A stretch of DNA of 64,000 bases from Acetobacter sp. DsW_063 (GTDB lineage: Bacteria; Pseudomonadota; Alphaproteobacteria; Acetobacterales; Acetobacteraceae), in the NCBI RefSeq assembly GCF_002153745.1, contig NZ_JOPL01000005.1, positions 211,034-275,033 of the forward strand. The letters run 5' to 3'. Positions 7,532 through 16,088 of this stretch are shown piece after piece. Position 1 is the stretch's first letter; each line of letters begins with the position of its first letter. The position numbers and the translations under genes were made by a program. The notes beneath the pieces were generated by a model. It worked only from the letters and a program-made list of their open reading frames with translations, was not told the origin of the DNA and ran no database searches.

Positions 7532-9062
7532 CGGTTGGGGATTCCCTGACTGCAGGAGGGGGAAAGCGAAACGCGGCTGGCGGCGCGTTGGCGTAGGAGC
7601 GGGCGAAGCGATCCAGAACCGTTTCCGTTGACCGCAGGGCGTCGGAGACGGGACCGCTGTCGTCGAGCAAAGGCGTCTCTTGCTCCAGAGCGTGGAGAAG
7701 CGCTCCGGGCGCTCCACTGGCGTGAGCGTTCGACAGATGGATTGCCTGCCGCGCGGCCATGGCCTCAAGCGCGAGTAACGGGGCGAGCAAGGAAATCTGC
7801 GTTGTCAGTGCGCGTGCGACTGAGGGGAGGTAGCTGGCCTCGTCCTCGAACCCGTTGGCCACAGGAATCTGATACAGCGATGTGGGCGTGGATTCCCGCA
7901 GGATCGAGGTCGTTAGATCTGCGGCAAGTTTGGTGGCGGCTCCAAACGCGACCTGCCGTCCGGGTTCGAGGGTCAGGTTGCGCGGCAGGCCGGAAAGATC
8001 CTCGCGACAGAGGGCAAGAATGCGCCCGAGCGCGCCCCGAACGTAATGGCAAAGCGCGAGGACGAGCGATTGAGCGTCGAGGGCCAGCCCAAGCGGAAGC
8101 GATGCGCCGGAAGTCATGGCCCGGCCATCGAGAAGTATCGGATTGTCGTCAGCGTGCGACAGGTTGTGCGCGAGCGTCTCTTCGGCACGGTCCAGCGCGC
8201 AGAGCAGGCCACCGCCGATTTGTGGCATGCAGCGGAAACTTAGTGGATCTTGAAGGTTTCGGCGCGGCGTCCAGTCACTTTCACTGCACAGACTTTGCAG
8301 AAAGCACGCCACGCGCGTTTCCGTTTCTGTTCCGGTGAGCCGCGCCGTTTCCCACGGCGCTCCGAAGGCGCCAAATCCTGCGGCGCTGAGGGTAAAAACT
8401 GACAGCAGCAGGGGCAACCGCGCGCGGAGGTCAGCGACGGCGATCGCCACCCCGGCAACGCCCAGCGCGTTGCTGGAGAGAACTGTCATCACGTCCTTTG
8501 GCCCCGGATCGATCGGCGCGAGACTGAACCGGGTGAGCAGCGCGGCGGCAGATTCCGGCTGCTCATGGTCGGGGCCGTAGGCGTCTCCTTCACCAAGGAG
8601 GGTGGCGCCGATATGGCTCATCAACCCGACGTCGGCGCAACCGATAGAGCCATATTCAGGCACGACCGGTGTGATACCTGCGTTCAAAAGCGCCGCGAGC
8701 GCATGGGCGAGATGCACGCTGGCGCCAGTGTGACCGGTCAGCAAGCCATTCAACCGGGCCGTCATGGCCGTCCTGACCACACGGCGCGGCATATGCGGGC
8801 CGGTTCCGAGCAAGTGGGAACGTAGGAGCCGCAGCGCATATTTCGGGCGCTCGTCACCCGACACCCGGCTGTCCTTGAATGCGCCGACCATGCTGGTCGT
8901 GCCGTAGATGCCGTCGCCTCTGTCGAGAGCGCGTTCAAGCGAGCGTTGGCCAGCAAGAAGACGCGCTACGCCATCTCCGCCGAGCTTTACATAAGCGCCG
9001 TCAGCGACTGCGATCAGGTCGCTCAGCGGCAATGTTGTTCCGGTCAGAGTGATCGCGGTCAC
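7524..9062 (-). CDS. HutH-family lyase without the MIO triad, probable ergothionase
   Basis: 512 residues, GTG start with AAAGG upstream. Fold-level similarity to histidine ammonia-lyase is clear: EYGSIG (137-141), Tyr53 in GIYGTT, SSNALGVAG (Asn198), QDPLSFRCMPQ (271-281), HADDNPI and a Glu-containing NGFEDEASY block. The Ala-Ser-Gly tripeptide that forms the MIO electrophile in HutH is not there: the loop reads Gly-Cys-Ala-Asp (141-144), one residue shorter than in the canonical HutH encoded at 38,744. The active-site tyrosine of the QDPY motif is leucine here. Ergothionases are HutH homologues that eliminate trimethylamine without an MIO group, and the neighbours encode the other four steps of ergothioneine catabolism, so this is the favoured call. 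An unusual ammonia-lyase or a 2,3-aminomutase cannot be excluded from sequence alone. Confidence 0.78.
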   Translation of the reverse strand: MTAITLTGTTLPLSDLIAVADGAYVKLGGDGVARLLAGQRSLERALDRGDGIYGTTSMVGAFKDSRVSGDERPKYALRLLRSHLLGTGPHMPRRVVRTAMTARLNGLLTGHTGASVHLAHALAALLNAGITPVVPEYGSIGCADVGLMSHIGATLLGEGDAYGPDHEQPESAAALLTRFSLAPIDPGPKDVMTVLSSNALGVAGVAIAVADLRARLPLLLSVFTLSAAGFGAFGAPWETARLTGTETETRVACFLQSLCSESDWTPRRNLQDPLSFRCMPQIGGGLLCALDRAEETLAHNLSHADDNPILLDGRAMTSGASLPLGLALDAQSLVLALCHYVRGALGRILALCREDLSGLPRNLTLEPGRQVAFGAATKLAADLTTSILRESTPTSLYQIPVANGFEDEASYLPSVARALTTQISLLAPLLALEAMAARQAIHLSNAHASGAPGALLHALEQETPLLDDSGPVSDALRSTETVLDRFARSYANAPPAAFRFPPPAVRESPTDA

Positions 9063-9141
9063 GGCGGCCTTTCTTTCGTTGGCGTTGACTAAAGTGTTTC
9101 ATCATCAGGGGACCGCTCCCCTATGCTTTTTGGTGCGTGGG

Positions 9142-10422
9142 CTATACCTCCGGACCGTCCGGGCCATAAGGCGGTCGTGAGAACGCGGGCGAGAGCAGGG
9201 CGGCCAACGCCGGAAGCGCCGCGATCGACACATAAAGCGCGGCGCTGGGGACGCCGCGCCAGACATTTCCGAGAGCGGTCAAAATCGCCGGCGCGAAGCC
9301 GCCAAATAGAGAAACTGCGATATTATACGACAATGCGATGCCGCTTGCGCGCACTGATTTCGGGAACAGCCCAGCGATTCCCAAGGGCGCCGCGCCAACA
9401 AACTGGGAAACCAGAAAACACAATAAGGCGGCGACTACGATCATGGTGATGACGCCGTGGCTGACAGTCAACATGGACAAGATGGGGGCGGGAAGAATCA
9501 AAAGCAGGAAAGCGGAGGCGAGCATGATGCGCCGTGCGCCGAACCGGTCAGCCAGTTTGCCCGCTGTAAGTGAGCCTGCCACCAGCGCGATGTTGCCAAA
9601 GAGGTAGGCCACGTAGCTGGCGTGGGGCGCGACGCCAAAAAAACGCTGCACGTAGAGAGGAAGGTATATGATCAGGGCATAGGGCGCAGCGCCCCATAAC
9701 AGGGATAGCCCAAGTGCGGCGAAAACAGAGCCCTTGTGGCGCTTCGCCAAAACGCCGATGGCGAGCGTTTCGCGAGCTGCCACTCTTCGGACCGGCGAGA
9801 ACGCGTTGCGACGCATGATGACGCCGAGCGGGATGATTGCAAGACCGATAGCAAATGGCGCGCGCCACCCCCACCCGGCGATCTGCGCGTCGCTCAGAAA
9901 CGCCGTGACGCAGGCGGCGACGAGTGCGCCGAGCATATTCGACAGCCCCATGGTCGCCTGCAGGAAGGAGGCGGCGAACCCTGCTCGTCCACCGGCGGCC
10001 CCCTCGACAAGGAATGCCGCAGCTCCTCCGATTTCGCCGCCTGCTGAAATTCCTTGTAATAGACGCCCGACGCACAGAACGATGATCGAGGCGCGCCCGG
10101 CGATCGCGTAAGGCGGGTCGAACAGAATGCAGGCTGTGCCGACGCCCATCAATGCGCATGTCAGCATCAGCGTCGGACCGCGCCCACGCGCGTCGGCATA
10201 ATGTCCGAGCAGCAACGCCCCCAGCGGGCGGGCGACGGCGCCCAGTCCGAACACCAGCAGGCTCTGGGCCAGAAGGGACAGTGGATCGGACGGCGGCAGC
10301 AATGCTTTCGCGATATAGGGTGCAAAGAGCGCGTAGACCGAGAAGTCATACCATTCGAGAAGATTGCCGACGCAGGCGGCCACGATCGTCGTTTTTTTCG
10401 CCCGTGGCTGCACCGTTGTCAT
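9142..10422 (-). CDS. MFS transporter, metabolite:H+ symporter (MHS) type
   Basis: 426 residues with about 12 hydrophobic segments. The N-terminal ACVGNLLEWYDFSVYALF motif is characteristic of the MHS branch, which imports osmolytes, betaines and organic acids with protons; the first loop GHYADARGRG is a variant of the MFS GxLaDRxGRk signature. It lies 15 bp downstream of the TonB receptor gene and 79 bp upstream of the MIO-less lyase, inside the operon. Betaines are transported by relatives of this branch (ProP), which fits the trimethylammonium group of ergothioneine; this is inference. It probably carries the substrate across the inner membrane, with the ACS-type permease of the same operon having a second role. 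Confidence 0.85.
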   Translation of the reverse strand: MTTVQPRAKKTTIVAACVGNLLEWYDFSVYALFAPYIAKALLPPSDPLSLLAQSLLVFGLGAVARPLGALLLGHYADARGRGPTLMLTCALMGVGTACILFDPPYAIAGRASIIVLCVGRLLQGISAGGEIGGAAAFLVEGAAGGRAGFAASFLQATMGLSNMLGALVAACVTAFLSDAQIAGWGWRAPFAIGLAIIPLGVIMRRNAFSPVRRVAARETLAIGVLAKRHKGSVFAALGLSLLWGAAPYALIIYLPLYVQRFFGVAPHASYVAYLFGNIALVAGSLTAGKLADRFGARRIMLASAFLLLILPAPILSMLTVSHGVITMIVVAALLCFLVSQFVGAAPLGIAGLFPKSVRASGIALSYNIAVSLFGGFAPAILTALGNVWRGVPSAALYVSIAALPALAALLSPAFSRPPYGPDGPEV

Positions 10423-10437
10423 GACGACGCCTCGTGC

Positions 10438-12816
10438 TCAGAAACTTGCGCTGATCGTGCCGAAGAACTGCCGTGGCGCGCCCATCAGGAAATAATTGTA
10501 GCCGGTATTCGTGAAGTTGTTTCCCAGTTCGTTCGTCGTCGCGATGTAGGTTTTGTTCGTCAGGTTGTAGATATTGAATGCCGCAGTAATGCCCTTCAGA
10601 GGCCCTGCATTTCCAAAATTGTATCGCGCTCCGAAATTCATCAGGAAATATCCCGGCGCATGCAGGTCGTTGGTATAGGTCAACTGCCGATGCGACATGT
10701 AGATTCCGTCGACATGCGTATCGAAACCGCCGATGCGGTAGGTGATGTTCGCTTTATACATGAACTGCGGATAGTTCGGGACCAGTTTGCCGCGCGTCGG
10801 CTCGACGCCGGAGGACGTCGCGACGTTCTGGTCATACGTCGAGTGCGCGTAGGAGAAGGAGTTGTAGATTGAAAGGCCTTCCAAAGGCCGAACGGTCACG
10901 CTCGCTTCCGCGCCGTTGGTCGTCACGCCGCCGACGTTCTGCACTGCGGTGATCGGGTTGATACCCGAATTGTTGGTGATCAACTGCAACCGGTTGGAAA
11001 AATTGATGCGATAGAGGGAGGCGAGAGCGCTGACAATCGGGGAGGTGTAGCGGTAGCCGCCTTCGTATACCCAGTCCGTTTCCGGTTTCAGCGTGTTTTT
11101 CGTCGCCTGAAAACTGGCCTGCGAGGCGGTCCACGGCGTCGCCGACACGTTGGTTCCGTAGCCGTCGAGAGGGAAGGACCGCATGTTATGCGATACGTCG
11201 AAGAACAATTCGTGACGAGGCAGGAATCGCCATATCGCGGAAACCTGAGGCAGGAAGGCGTTTGACGCCTCCAGACGCCCCTGCGCGACCTGTGTGCCGT
11301 TGATGGCGGCGTCCTGCGTCAGCACGCTGTTGCCGGAATTGACGATCATCGACTTGAAGCCTGCGTTCACCGTCAGTGTGTCGGTAATCTTGTAGGTGTC
11401 CTGCAGGTGGAACACGAATGTGTTCGTGGAGAACGCTTCCTGCCATGGGGTCGCAAAAATTTTGTTGCCCGGAAAGCCGGTGGTCGGGTTGCCGAGCGTG
11501 CCCTGCCCAAGCAGCGGCGCCTCGGTGAAATAACGGCTTTCGGTGAAGTTGCCGTATTCATACCAGACGCCCGCATTCAGTTTATGCCGCCCGATTTTCC
11601 ATGTCAGGGCCGTTTCGAAACCGCCTCGCGCGATGCCCGGAGTCTGGACGCGCTGCGAGATCGGCGCACCGTTAGGCGAAGGCATGTAGGGTGTCGTCCA
11701 GGTGCTGTATCCGCTATCGCCATGGGCGTACAACGTGGTTTTCCAGTTCAGCGACGATGTGAGATTTTCGTCGAGCGTAACGCCGCCCAGATAGTCGACG
11801 CGATTGGCCGTGCCCGCGTAGTAAGCGGCGTCGAGAGGATCGTTGGTCTTGAGCACGGTCGAAGAATAGTGGCCGAGGGCCGCGTTATAGGCCGCAGTGT
11901 AATCGGGGTAATAGTTGGCGAGGTTGGGGCCGACCGTATGCAGCCAGTTCATCGTCATGTCCTGATAGTCGAACTGCTGGATCGAACTCCAGTCGAAGAA
12001 GACTTTCACGGAAGAGCCACGCGCGAGCGGTTGTACGAATTTCGCATTGACCTGATCCGAATGATCGTAACCGGAACCTTTCCACAAATTTTCATTCAGG
12101 CGCGCGTAAGAAACGTAAAACCGCGTTCCGGTCGGGTTCAGGTCGCCGCTTTCCAGACGCACGAACGTCCGCATCGTGGAATTGCTGCCGAAGGTCTGGC
12201 CAATTGAGCCGCCCCGCTTGTGCGACGGATCAAGCGAGTGCGTCTCGATGGCTCCGCCCAGGTTGCTGGTGGAGGCGACGTCGATTGCGCCTGCTCCCTG
12301 CGATACGTCGACGCCACCGACATTGTCAGAAATGATGGCGCGCGTCACGGCGAGGCCATTGTAGTTGTTAAACTGTTGATCGCCGAGCGGAATGTCGTCG
12401 AGCGTGAATCCAAGTTGAGACTGGCTGAACCCGCGCATGAAAATCTGGCTGGAATACTCATAAGCGCCAAATGGATCCGCCGATTGATAGACGACGCCCG
12501 GCAATTGGCTCAGCACCTTCAGGGGCGACGTGCCGGGCACGCTTTGCTGCATCATCGTGTGAGTGACGCTGGTCATTTGCCGTGTGGAGCCGCGCCCGAA
12601 GACGGTCACGGCTTCGTTGCCCTGCGCGATCGCCTTGGCGTGTCGTGGCGTGGATTGTGGGCTGGTGGGTGAGGATGCAGAGCCTGCCGCCGCGGGGTGC
12701 GTCAGCGGCTTTCGCAACGTCTTCGGTTTGGAGGAGGTTGGGGCTGCGTAGGCGCTGGAAATAATTGCAAGGCTGCTGATGATGCTGGAAAGTGTGAGGA
12801 GTTGCCGAGACGTCAT
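10438..12816 (-). CDS. TonB-dependent outer-membrane receptor
   Basis: 792 residues from the ATG followed by a clear signal peptide (hydrophobic stretch LLTLSSIISSLAIISSAYA, cleavage near residue 24). A TonB-box-like EAVTVFGRG lies near residue 70, followed by a plug domain (QLPGVVYQSADPFGAYEYS, FMRGFSQSQLGFTLDDIPLG) and a long beta-barrel ending in Phe (FFGTISASF). A longer in-frame start exists at 12,939 but would lack the export signal at its N-terminus. Such receptors import scarce or large ligands across the outer membrane with TonB energy. The gene lies between the two MFS permease genes of a catabolic operon, so the ligand is probably the operon substrate. An outer-membrane receptor for ergothioneine would be new to my knowledge. 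Confidence 0.88.
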   Translation of the reverse strand: MTSRQLLTLSSIISSLAIISSAYAAPTSSKPKTLRKPLTHPAAAGSASSPTSPQSTPRHAKAIAQGNEAVTVFGRGSTRQMTSVTHTMMQQSVPGTSPLKVLSQLPGVVYQSADPFGAYEYSSQIFMRGFSQSQLGFTLDDIPLGDQQFNNYNGLAVTRAIISDNVGGVDVSQGAGAIDVASTSNLGGAIETHSLDPSHKRGGSIGQTFGSNSTMRTFVRLESGDLNPTGTRFYVSYARLNENLWKGSGYDHSDQVNAKFVQPLARGSSVKVFFDWSSIQQFDYQDMTMNWLHTVGPNLANYYPDYTAAYNAALGHYSSTVLKTNDPLDAAYYAGTANRVDYLGGVTLDENLTSSLNWKTTLYAHGDSGYSTWTTPYMPSPNGAPISQRVQTPGIARGGFETALTWKIGRHKLNAGVWYEYGNFTESRYFTEAPLLGQGTLGNPTTGFPGNKIFATPWQEAFSTNTFVFHLQDTYKITDTLTVNAGFKSMIVNSGNSVLTQDAAINGTQVAQGRLEASNAFLPQVSAIWRFLPRHELFFDVSHNMRSFPLDGYGTNVSATPWTASQASFQATKNTLKPETDWVYEGGYRYTSPIVSALASLYRINFSNRLQLITNNSGINPITAVQNVGGVTTNGAEASVTVRPLEGLSIYNSFSYAHSTYDQNVATSSGVEPTRGKLVPNYPQFMYKANITYRIGGFDTHVDGIYMSHRQLTYTNDLHAPGYFLMNFGARYNFGNAGPLKGITAAFNIYNLTNKTYIATTNELGNNFTNTGYNYFLMGAPRQFFGTISASF

Positions 12817-12847
12817 TGCGGTATTTCCCTGGCTTGTAAGGTGGGTT

Positions 12848-14149
12848 TCAGAGGGCCGTTGGACGATGTGCGGCGTCGCCCGGACGCAGCCCGAATTGGT
12901 AGATGAGTGCGCATCCGACGCCGATTGCGCTGGCGACAAGCATCGACGGCGTAAAACTGGAGAAATGATCGGCCAGCGCGCCGGTGATCGCTGGCGCCAG
13001 GGCTCCCCCGAGAGAGCCTCCAGTATTTTGGATGGCTTCGAGCGTAGCGACGCGATTTTCCGATGCGATAACTGTTCCGAGAGTCCACCCGCACGTCATG
13101 GCGAGCCCTCCCGCAAACAGGGCGAGCGCCATAAACGCGACCATGAGAGGGAGACCAAGGTGTAACGTCGTCAAAGCGGTGGCGCAGGCTGAGGTCAGCA
13201 TAGCCAACACAAGTGGCGTTCTGCTGGCGTTGAGTGGATCCATCCCACGAGCGGCCAGCCGATCCGAGATGAATCCGCCCAGAACGCTCCCGGCGAAACC
13301 GCAGAATTGAGGCGCAGCCGATAAAAGTCCGGCTTGATCGGCAGTCAGTTTCTGAGATTTTTCGAGCCACGCAGGCATCCACGTCGCATAGAGCCATGTC
13401 ACGTAGATGACGCCAGCGAAACCGGCGGTAATGACCCAACTCGAACGTCTACGCAGCAGATAGCTTAGATCGTCTTTGAGGATTCCGGTAATTCCGGAAT
13501 GAACCGTGGGTGAAGGCGGAGGAAGAGCGTGACGATCATCTGGCGCGAGCGGCAACTCCTGCGGTTCGCGATAGAAAATAATCCAGGCCAGTGCAAGAAG
13601 AAGGCTGACGGCGCCGATGGTCACCGACATGCCGCGCCAGCCCCACACCGCCATGATCGCAAGCAGAACTGGCGGGGCGATGGCTGGCCCCAAAGCGGCC
13701 GAGCCGTTGAACAACCCGATCGGCCGTCCGCGTTCTTCCGGGCTGAACCACAGGACAAGCGCGCGCGTGCCCGAAAGGAAAAGCGGCGTCTCGCCTAGTC
13801 CTAATCCGATGCGGGCAAGAAACAGACCCGTAGAACCATGCACAAGCCCAAACGCCATTTGGGCGCAGGACCAGATAGCGAGCCCCGCGCCAAGAAGGCT
13901 TCGGCTGTTGACGCGATCCGCGAGCAGACCCATCGGAATTTGTCCGGCGAGATACGCCCAGGCGAAGACCGATAGCAGCAGGCCCATCCGAGTGTAGGAC
14001 ATGTGCATATCCGCCATAACTGCGGTGCTGCTGACCGACAGCGCTGCTCGGTCGATGTAGCTGATGCAGCCAGCGGCTATCAGAAAAGCGACCGTCCATG
14101 TCCGGCGGCGCGCGACGGCAGGGGAGAGAGACGCAGGCGACGCGCTCAT
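12848..14149 (-). CDS. MFS transporter, anion:cation symporter (ACS) type
   Basis: 433 residues with about 12 membrane segments. The ATG chosen overlaps the stop of the LysR gene by ATGA; longer in-frame starts lie inside that gene. RRTWTVAFLIAAGCISYIDR and the loop GLLADRVNSRSLLG resemble the ACS branch of MFS, which takes up organic anions such as hexuronates, tartrate, phthalate and glucarate. It lies 31 bp upstream of the TonB receptor gene. With an MHS permease in the same operon, one may import the sulfur-histidine betaine and the other a related acid such as thiourocanate, or export an end product. That division of labour is speculation. Confidence 0.82.
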   Translation of the reverse strand: MSASPASLSPAVARRRTWTVAFLIAAGCISYIDRAALSVSSTAVMADMHMSYTRMGLLLSVFAWAYLAGQIPMGLLADRVNSRSLLGAGLAIWSCAQMAFGLVHGSTGLFLARIGLGLGETPLFLSGTRALVLWFSPEERGRPIGLFNGSAALGPAIAPPVLLAIMAVWGWRGMSVTIGAVSLLLALAWIIFYREPQELPLAPDDRHALPPPSPTVHSGITGILKDDLSYLLRRRSSWVITAGFAGVIYVTWLYATWMPAWLEKSQKLTADQAGLLSAAPQFCGFAGSVLGGFISDRLAARGMDPLNASRTPLVLAMLTSACATALTTLHLGLPLMVAFMALALFAGGLAMTCGWTLGTVIASENRVATLEAIQNTGGSLGGALAPAITGALADHFSSFTPSMLVASAIGVGCALIYQFGLRPGDAAHRPTAL

Positions 14150-15396
14150 GCCGCAGGCTTTCGTGACGCGGAGTTTCCCTCCATACGAATTTCGGCGAAA
14201 CATGCGCGCAGACGCTCGATGATCGCGAGATTCGAATGATCCTTCCTCCATATCAGGCGCGTCGTCATGCGGTAACGATCCGGCAGAGGCCAGGCATGGA
14301 CAGCCTGAGACTGAAACGATCCGGCGGGCAGAATTGCGCAGCATGTTCCGTCTTCGACGAGCCGGAGGATCAGCGACAGCGACTGCGTTTCAAAAATTGC
14401 GGTTGGCGTTACGCCTTCCTGATCGAGATAGCGATCCGTGATGCGGCGTAGGCCTGTCCCCAGAGCGGGCACGGCAAGAAGTTGCGTGCTGATGATCATT
14501 TGTGGCGTTTGTCCGCTTCTGGGGCCATGCGAGCGGTCGAACACCAGATAAATTGGCGATCTTTCGAGATCCTCGCGATCCAGACTGGATGGAATATCGA
14601 TCAGGTCGGTCAATCCGGCGTCGAATCTGCCGTCGAGAAGTCCTTCCACCATCTGCGGCGCGGCGATGGTCGAAATTGTGAGGGAGGGTTGATAACGGCG
14701 GTGGCGCCAGAGACGAACGAGGTTGGCCAGCACTGCTGTCAACGAGCTTTCGCTACTGGTCGGCATCATGGACGCAAGGCGCAGCGTTCTTGATTCCCGG
14801 AAATAGCTGAAGTTCTCGTCTCGGGTGATTTGCCGGTATGTGTTGTCTACGAGCTGGCACCCCTGCCGCAGCAGCTCGGCGGCGGCAGTTGGTTCGGCTC
14901 CACTGGAACTGCGCACGAAGAGCGTGCGACCGAGAATGTCCTCAAGCCTGCGGATCTGCCGCGAAAGCGTCGGTTGCGTAAGCGACAGCCGTTGCGCCGC
15001 CGCAGCGATACGCCCCGTTTCGTAGACGGTGAGGAAGTAACCGATCATGCGCAAAGTCAGGCCTGACTGAAGCAGGGCGCGCATGTCGTGGGTCGACAAA
15101 GGGGCGGGTGCGTTCTCTTCGGGCTGCCCGATGATCTGGTTGTTGGAGATCAGGGATCCGCACCAGCCCAGTAATTGACGGGCGGAGTTATACAGGCTTT
15201 CGCCATACGCGGTTGTCAGCGCCCGGCCTCCCTTGCGGAGCGACGTGCGGGACAAGAGGTGCGCCGCCATCGCCTGTTCAAGCGCAGACACGCTGTGAGT
15301 GATCGCGGACGCGCTGACGCCCAGAGCGAGGGCGGCGCGCGCGGCGGAGCCTTCGTCTATAAGGCTCGTAAAGTAGATCAGTGCCGGAAGTTCCAT
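14146..15396 (-). CDS. LysR-type regulator with two tandem helix-turn-helix domains
   Basis: 416 residues, over 100 longer than a normal LysR protein. The extra length is a second LysR-type DNA-binding domain: the first HTH spans about residues 4-65 (SAARAALALGVSASAITHSV) and the second about 113-176 (RIAAAAQRLSLTQPTLSRQI), separated by a roughly 45-residue linker. A periplasmic-binding-like effector domain follows (about 200-400). The second HTH fits the consensus better. It is the first gene of the putative ergothioneine operon and overlaps the next gene by 4 bp, so it is probably both autoregulated and the operon regulator. An inverted repeat with an 11-base spacer lies about 65 bp upstream of its start. 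Ergothioneine or thiourocanate is the likely co-inducer by analogy with the Hut system. Confidence 0.87.
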   Translation of the reverse strand: MELPALIYFTSLIDEGSAARAALALGVSASAITHSVSALEQAMAAHLLSRTSLRKGGRALTTAYGESLYNSARQLLGWCGSLISNNQIIGQPEENAPAPLSTHDMRALLQSGLTLRMIGYFLTVYETGRIAAAAQRLSLTQPTLSRQIRRLEDILGRTLFVRSSSGAEPTAAAELLRQGCQLVDNTYRQITRDENFSYFRESRTLRLASMMPTSSESSLTAVLANLVRLWRHRRYQPSLTISTIAAPQMVEGLLDGRFDAGLTDLIDIPSSLDREDLERSPIYLVFDRSHGPRSGQTPQMIISTQLLAVPALGTGLRRITDRYLDQEGVTPTAIFETQSLSLILRLVEDGTCCAILPAGSFQSQAVHAWPLPDRYRMTTRLIWRKDHSNLAIIERLRACFAEIRMEGNSASRKPAA

Positions 15397-15461
15397 TCCT
15401 GCGTGCGCCCCGGAGACTGTGATGACGAGAGTCTTGTCGTGAACGTTTGCGGGAGTGAGAA

Positions 15462-15490
15462 ATAAATAACTAATTATTTTTGTTATTTAT
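15462..15490. promoter_or_regulatory. Inverted repeat, candidate LysR operator
   Basis: The arms ATAAATAAC (15462-15470) and GTTATTTAT (15482-15490) are perfect reverse complements separated by 11 AT-rich bases. LysR-type sites commonly have the T-N11-A form, and this one lies about 65 bp upstream of the tandem-HTH LysR start in an otherwise GC-rich region. It may also form the promoter core of the operon. Binding is inferred. Confidence 0.5.
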
Positions 15491-16088
15491 AAAAACCCCG
15501 CCCCGCAATCGTATCGCAGCACTTCTGTAACGATCTCGCAATTGCAATCGTGCAAGAGGCATGGGGCGTGCACAAAAAAGCATATATGTTGAAACGATCG
15601 AGTGATCATTGATTTTTTGAAATGAGTCGCGCGGAGGCGGGAGAAATCCGGGGGAAAAGCCTGGGCCAGCGCATCGTCGGATGCGCCGGATGTGCGAAAC
15701 TGTTCCGGCGAAGTGCACGCTTTGCGGTCTGAACGGAGCGCCGCGGGTTGGGGCGTGTCAGGCCGTAACGAACCGGACGATTTGATAAAGACGCATCAGA
15801 ACGAAAAACCAAAGCCTGTAATGTTCTTGAAAGCCACGTGCGAGCGTCTTCAGGCGGGCAGTAGGGCAGGCCATCAAGGTGAAAACGAGAGATAGTTCCG
15901 ACAGACGCTCTTAGTCCGGCAAACTCAGTGAAGGGAGAACGCTCCGGGCCGACGCGCTCCCCGATCTGAATCGTCCAGAAAACTCGTCGGCCGGAAGATG
16001 GCTTCCAGTTCGCTCTAAAACGGACCCGAGCCCTGTCGTCATCTACTTCGGCAAAATGACCGAAAGCGGCGCTACCTGAACGGCCGGC
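15491..16088. other. Intergenic region, no recognised gene
   Basis: About 600 bp between the upstream side of the LysR-led operon and the 3' end of fumC. Short open frames occur on both strands, but none shows a recognisable domain, a good ribosome site or clean coding-like composition. It could hold decayed sequence. Confidence 0.5.

Noticed and set aside
7524..9062. Calling the operon lyase a normal histidine ammonia-lyase
   Set aside because: The MIO triad and the QDPY tyrosine are missing, and a canonical hutH is present elsewhere in the window.
15531..16070. Possible transposase remnant between the operon and fumC
   Set aside because: Translated fragments in all frames show no DDE motif or recognisable transposase segment, and no terminal repeats or target duplication are visible.
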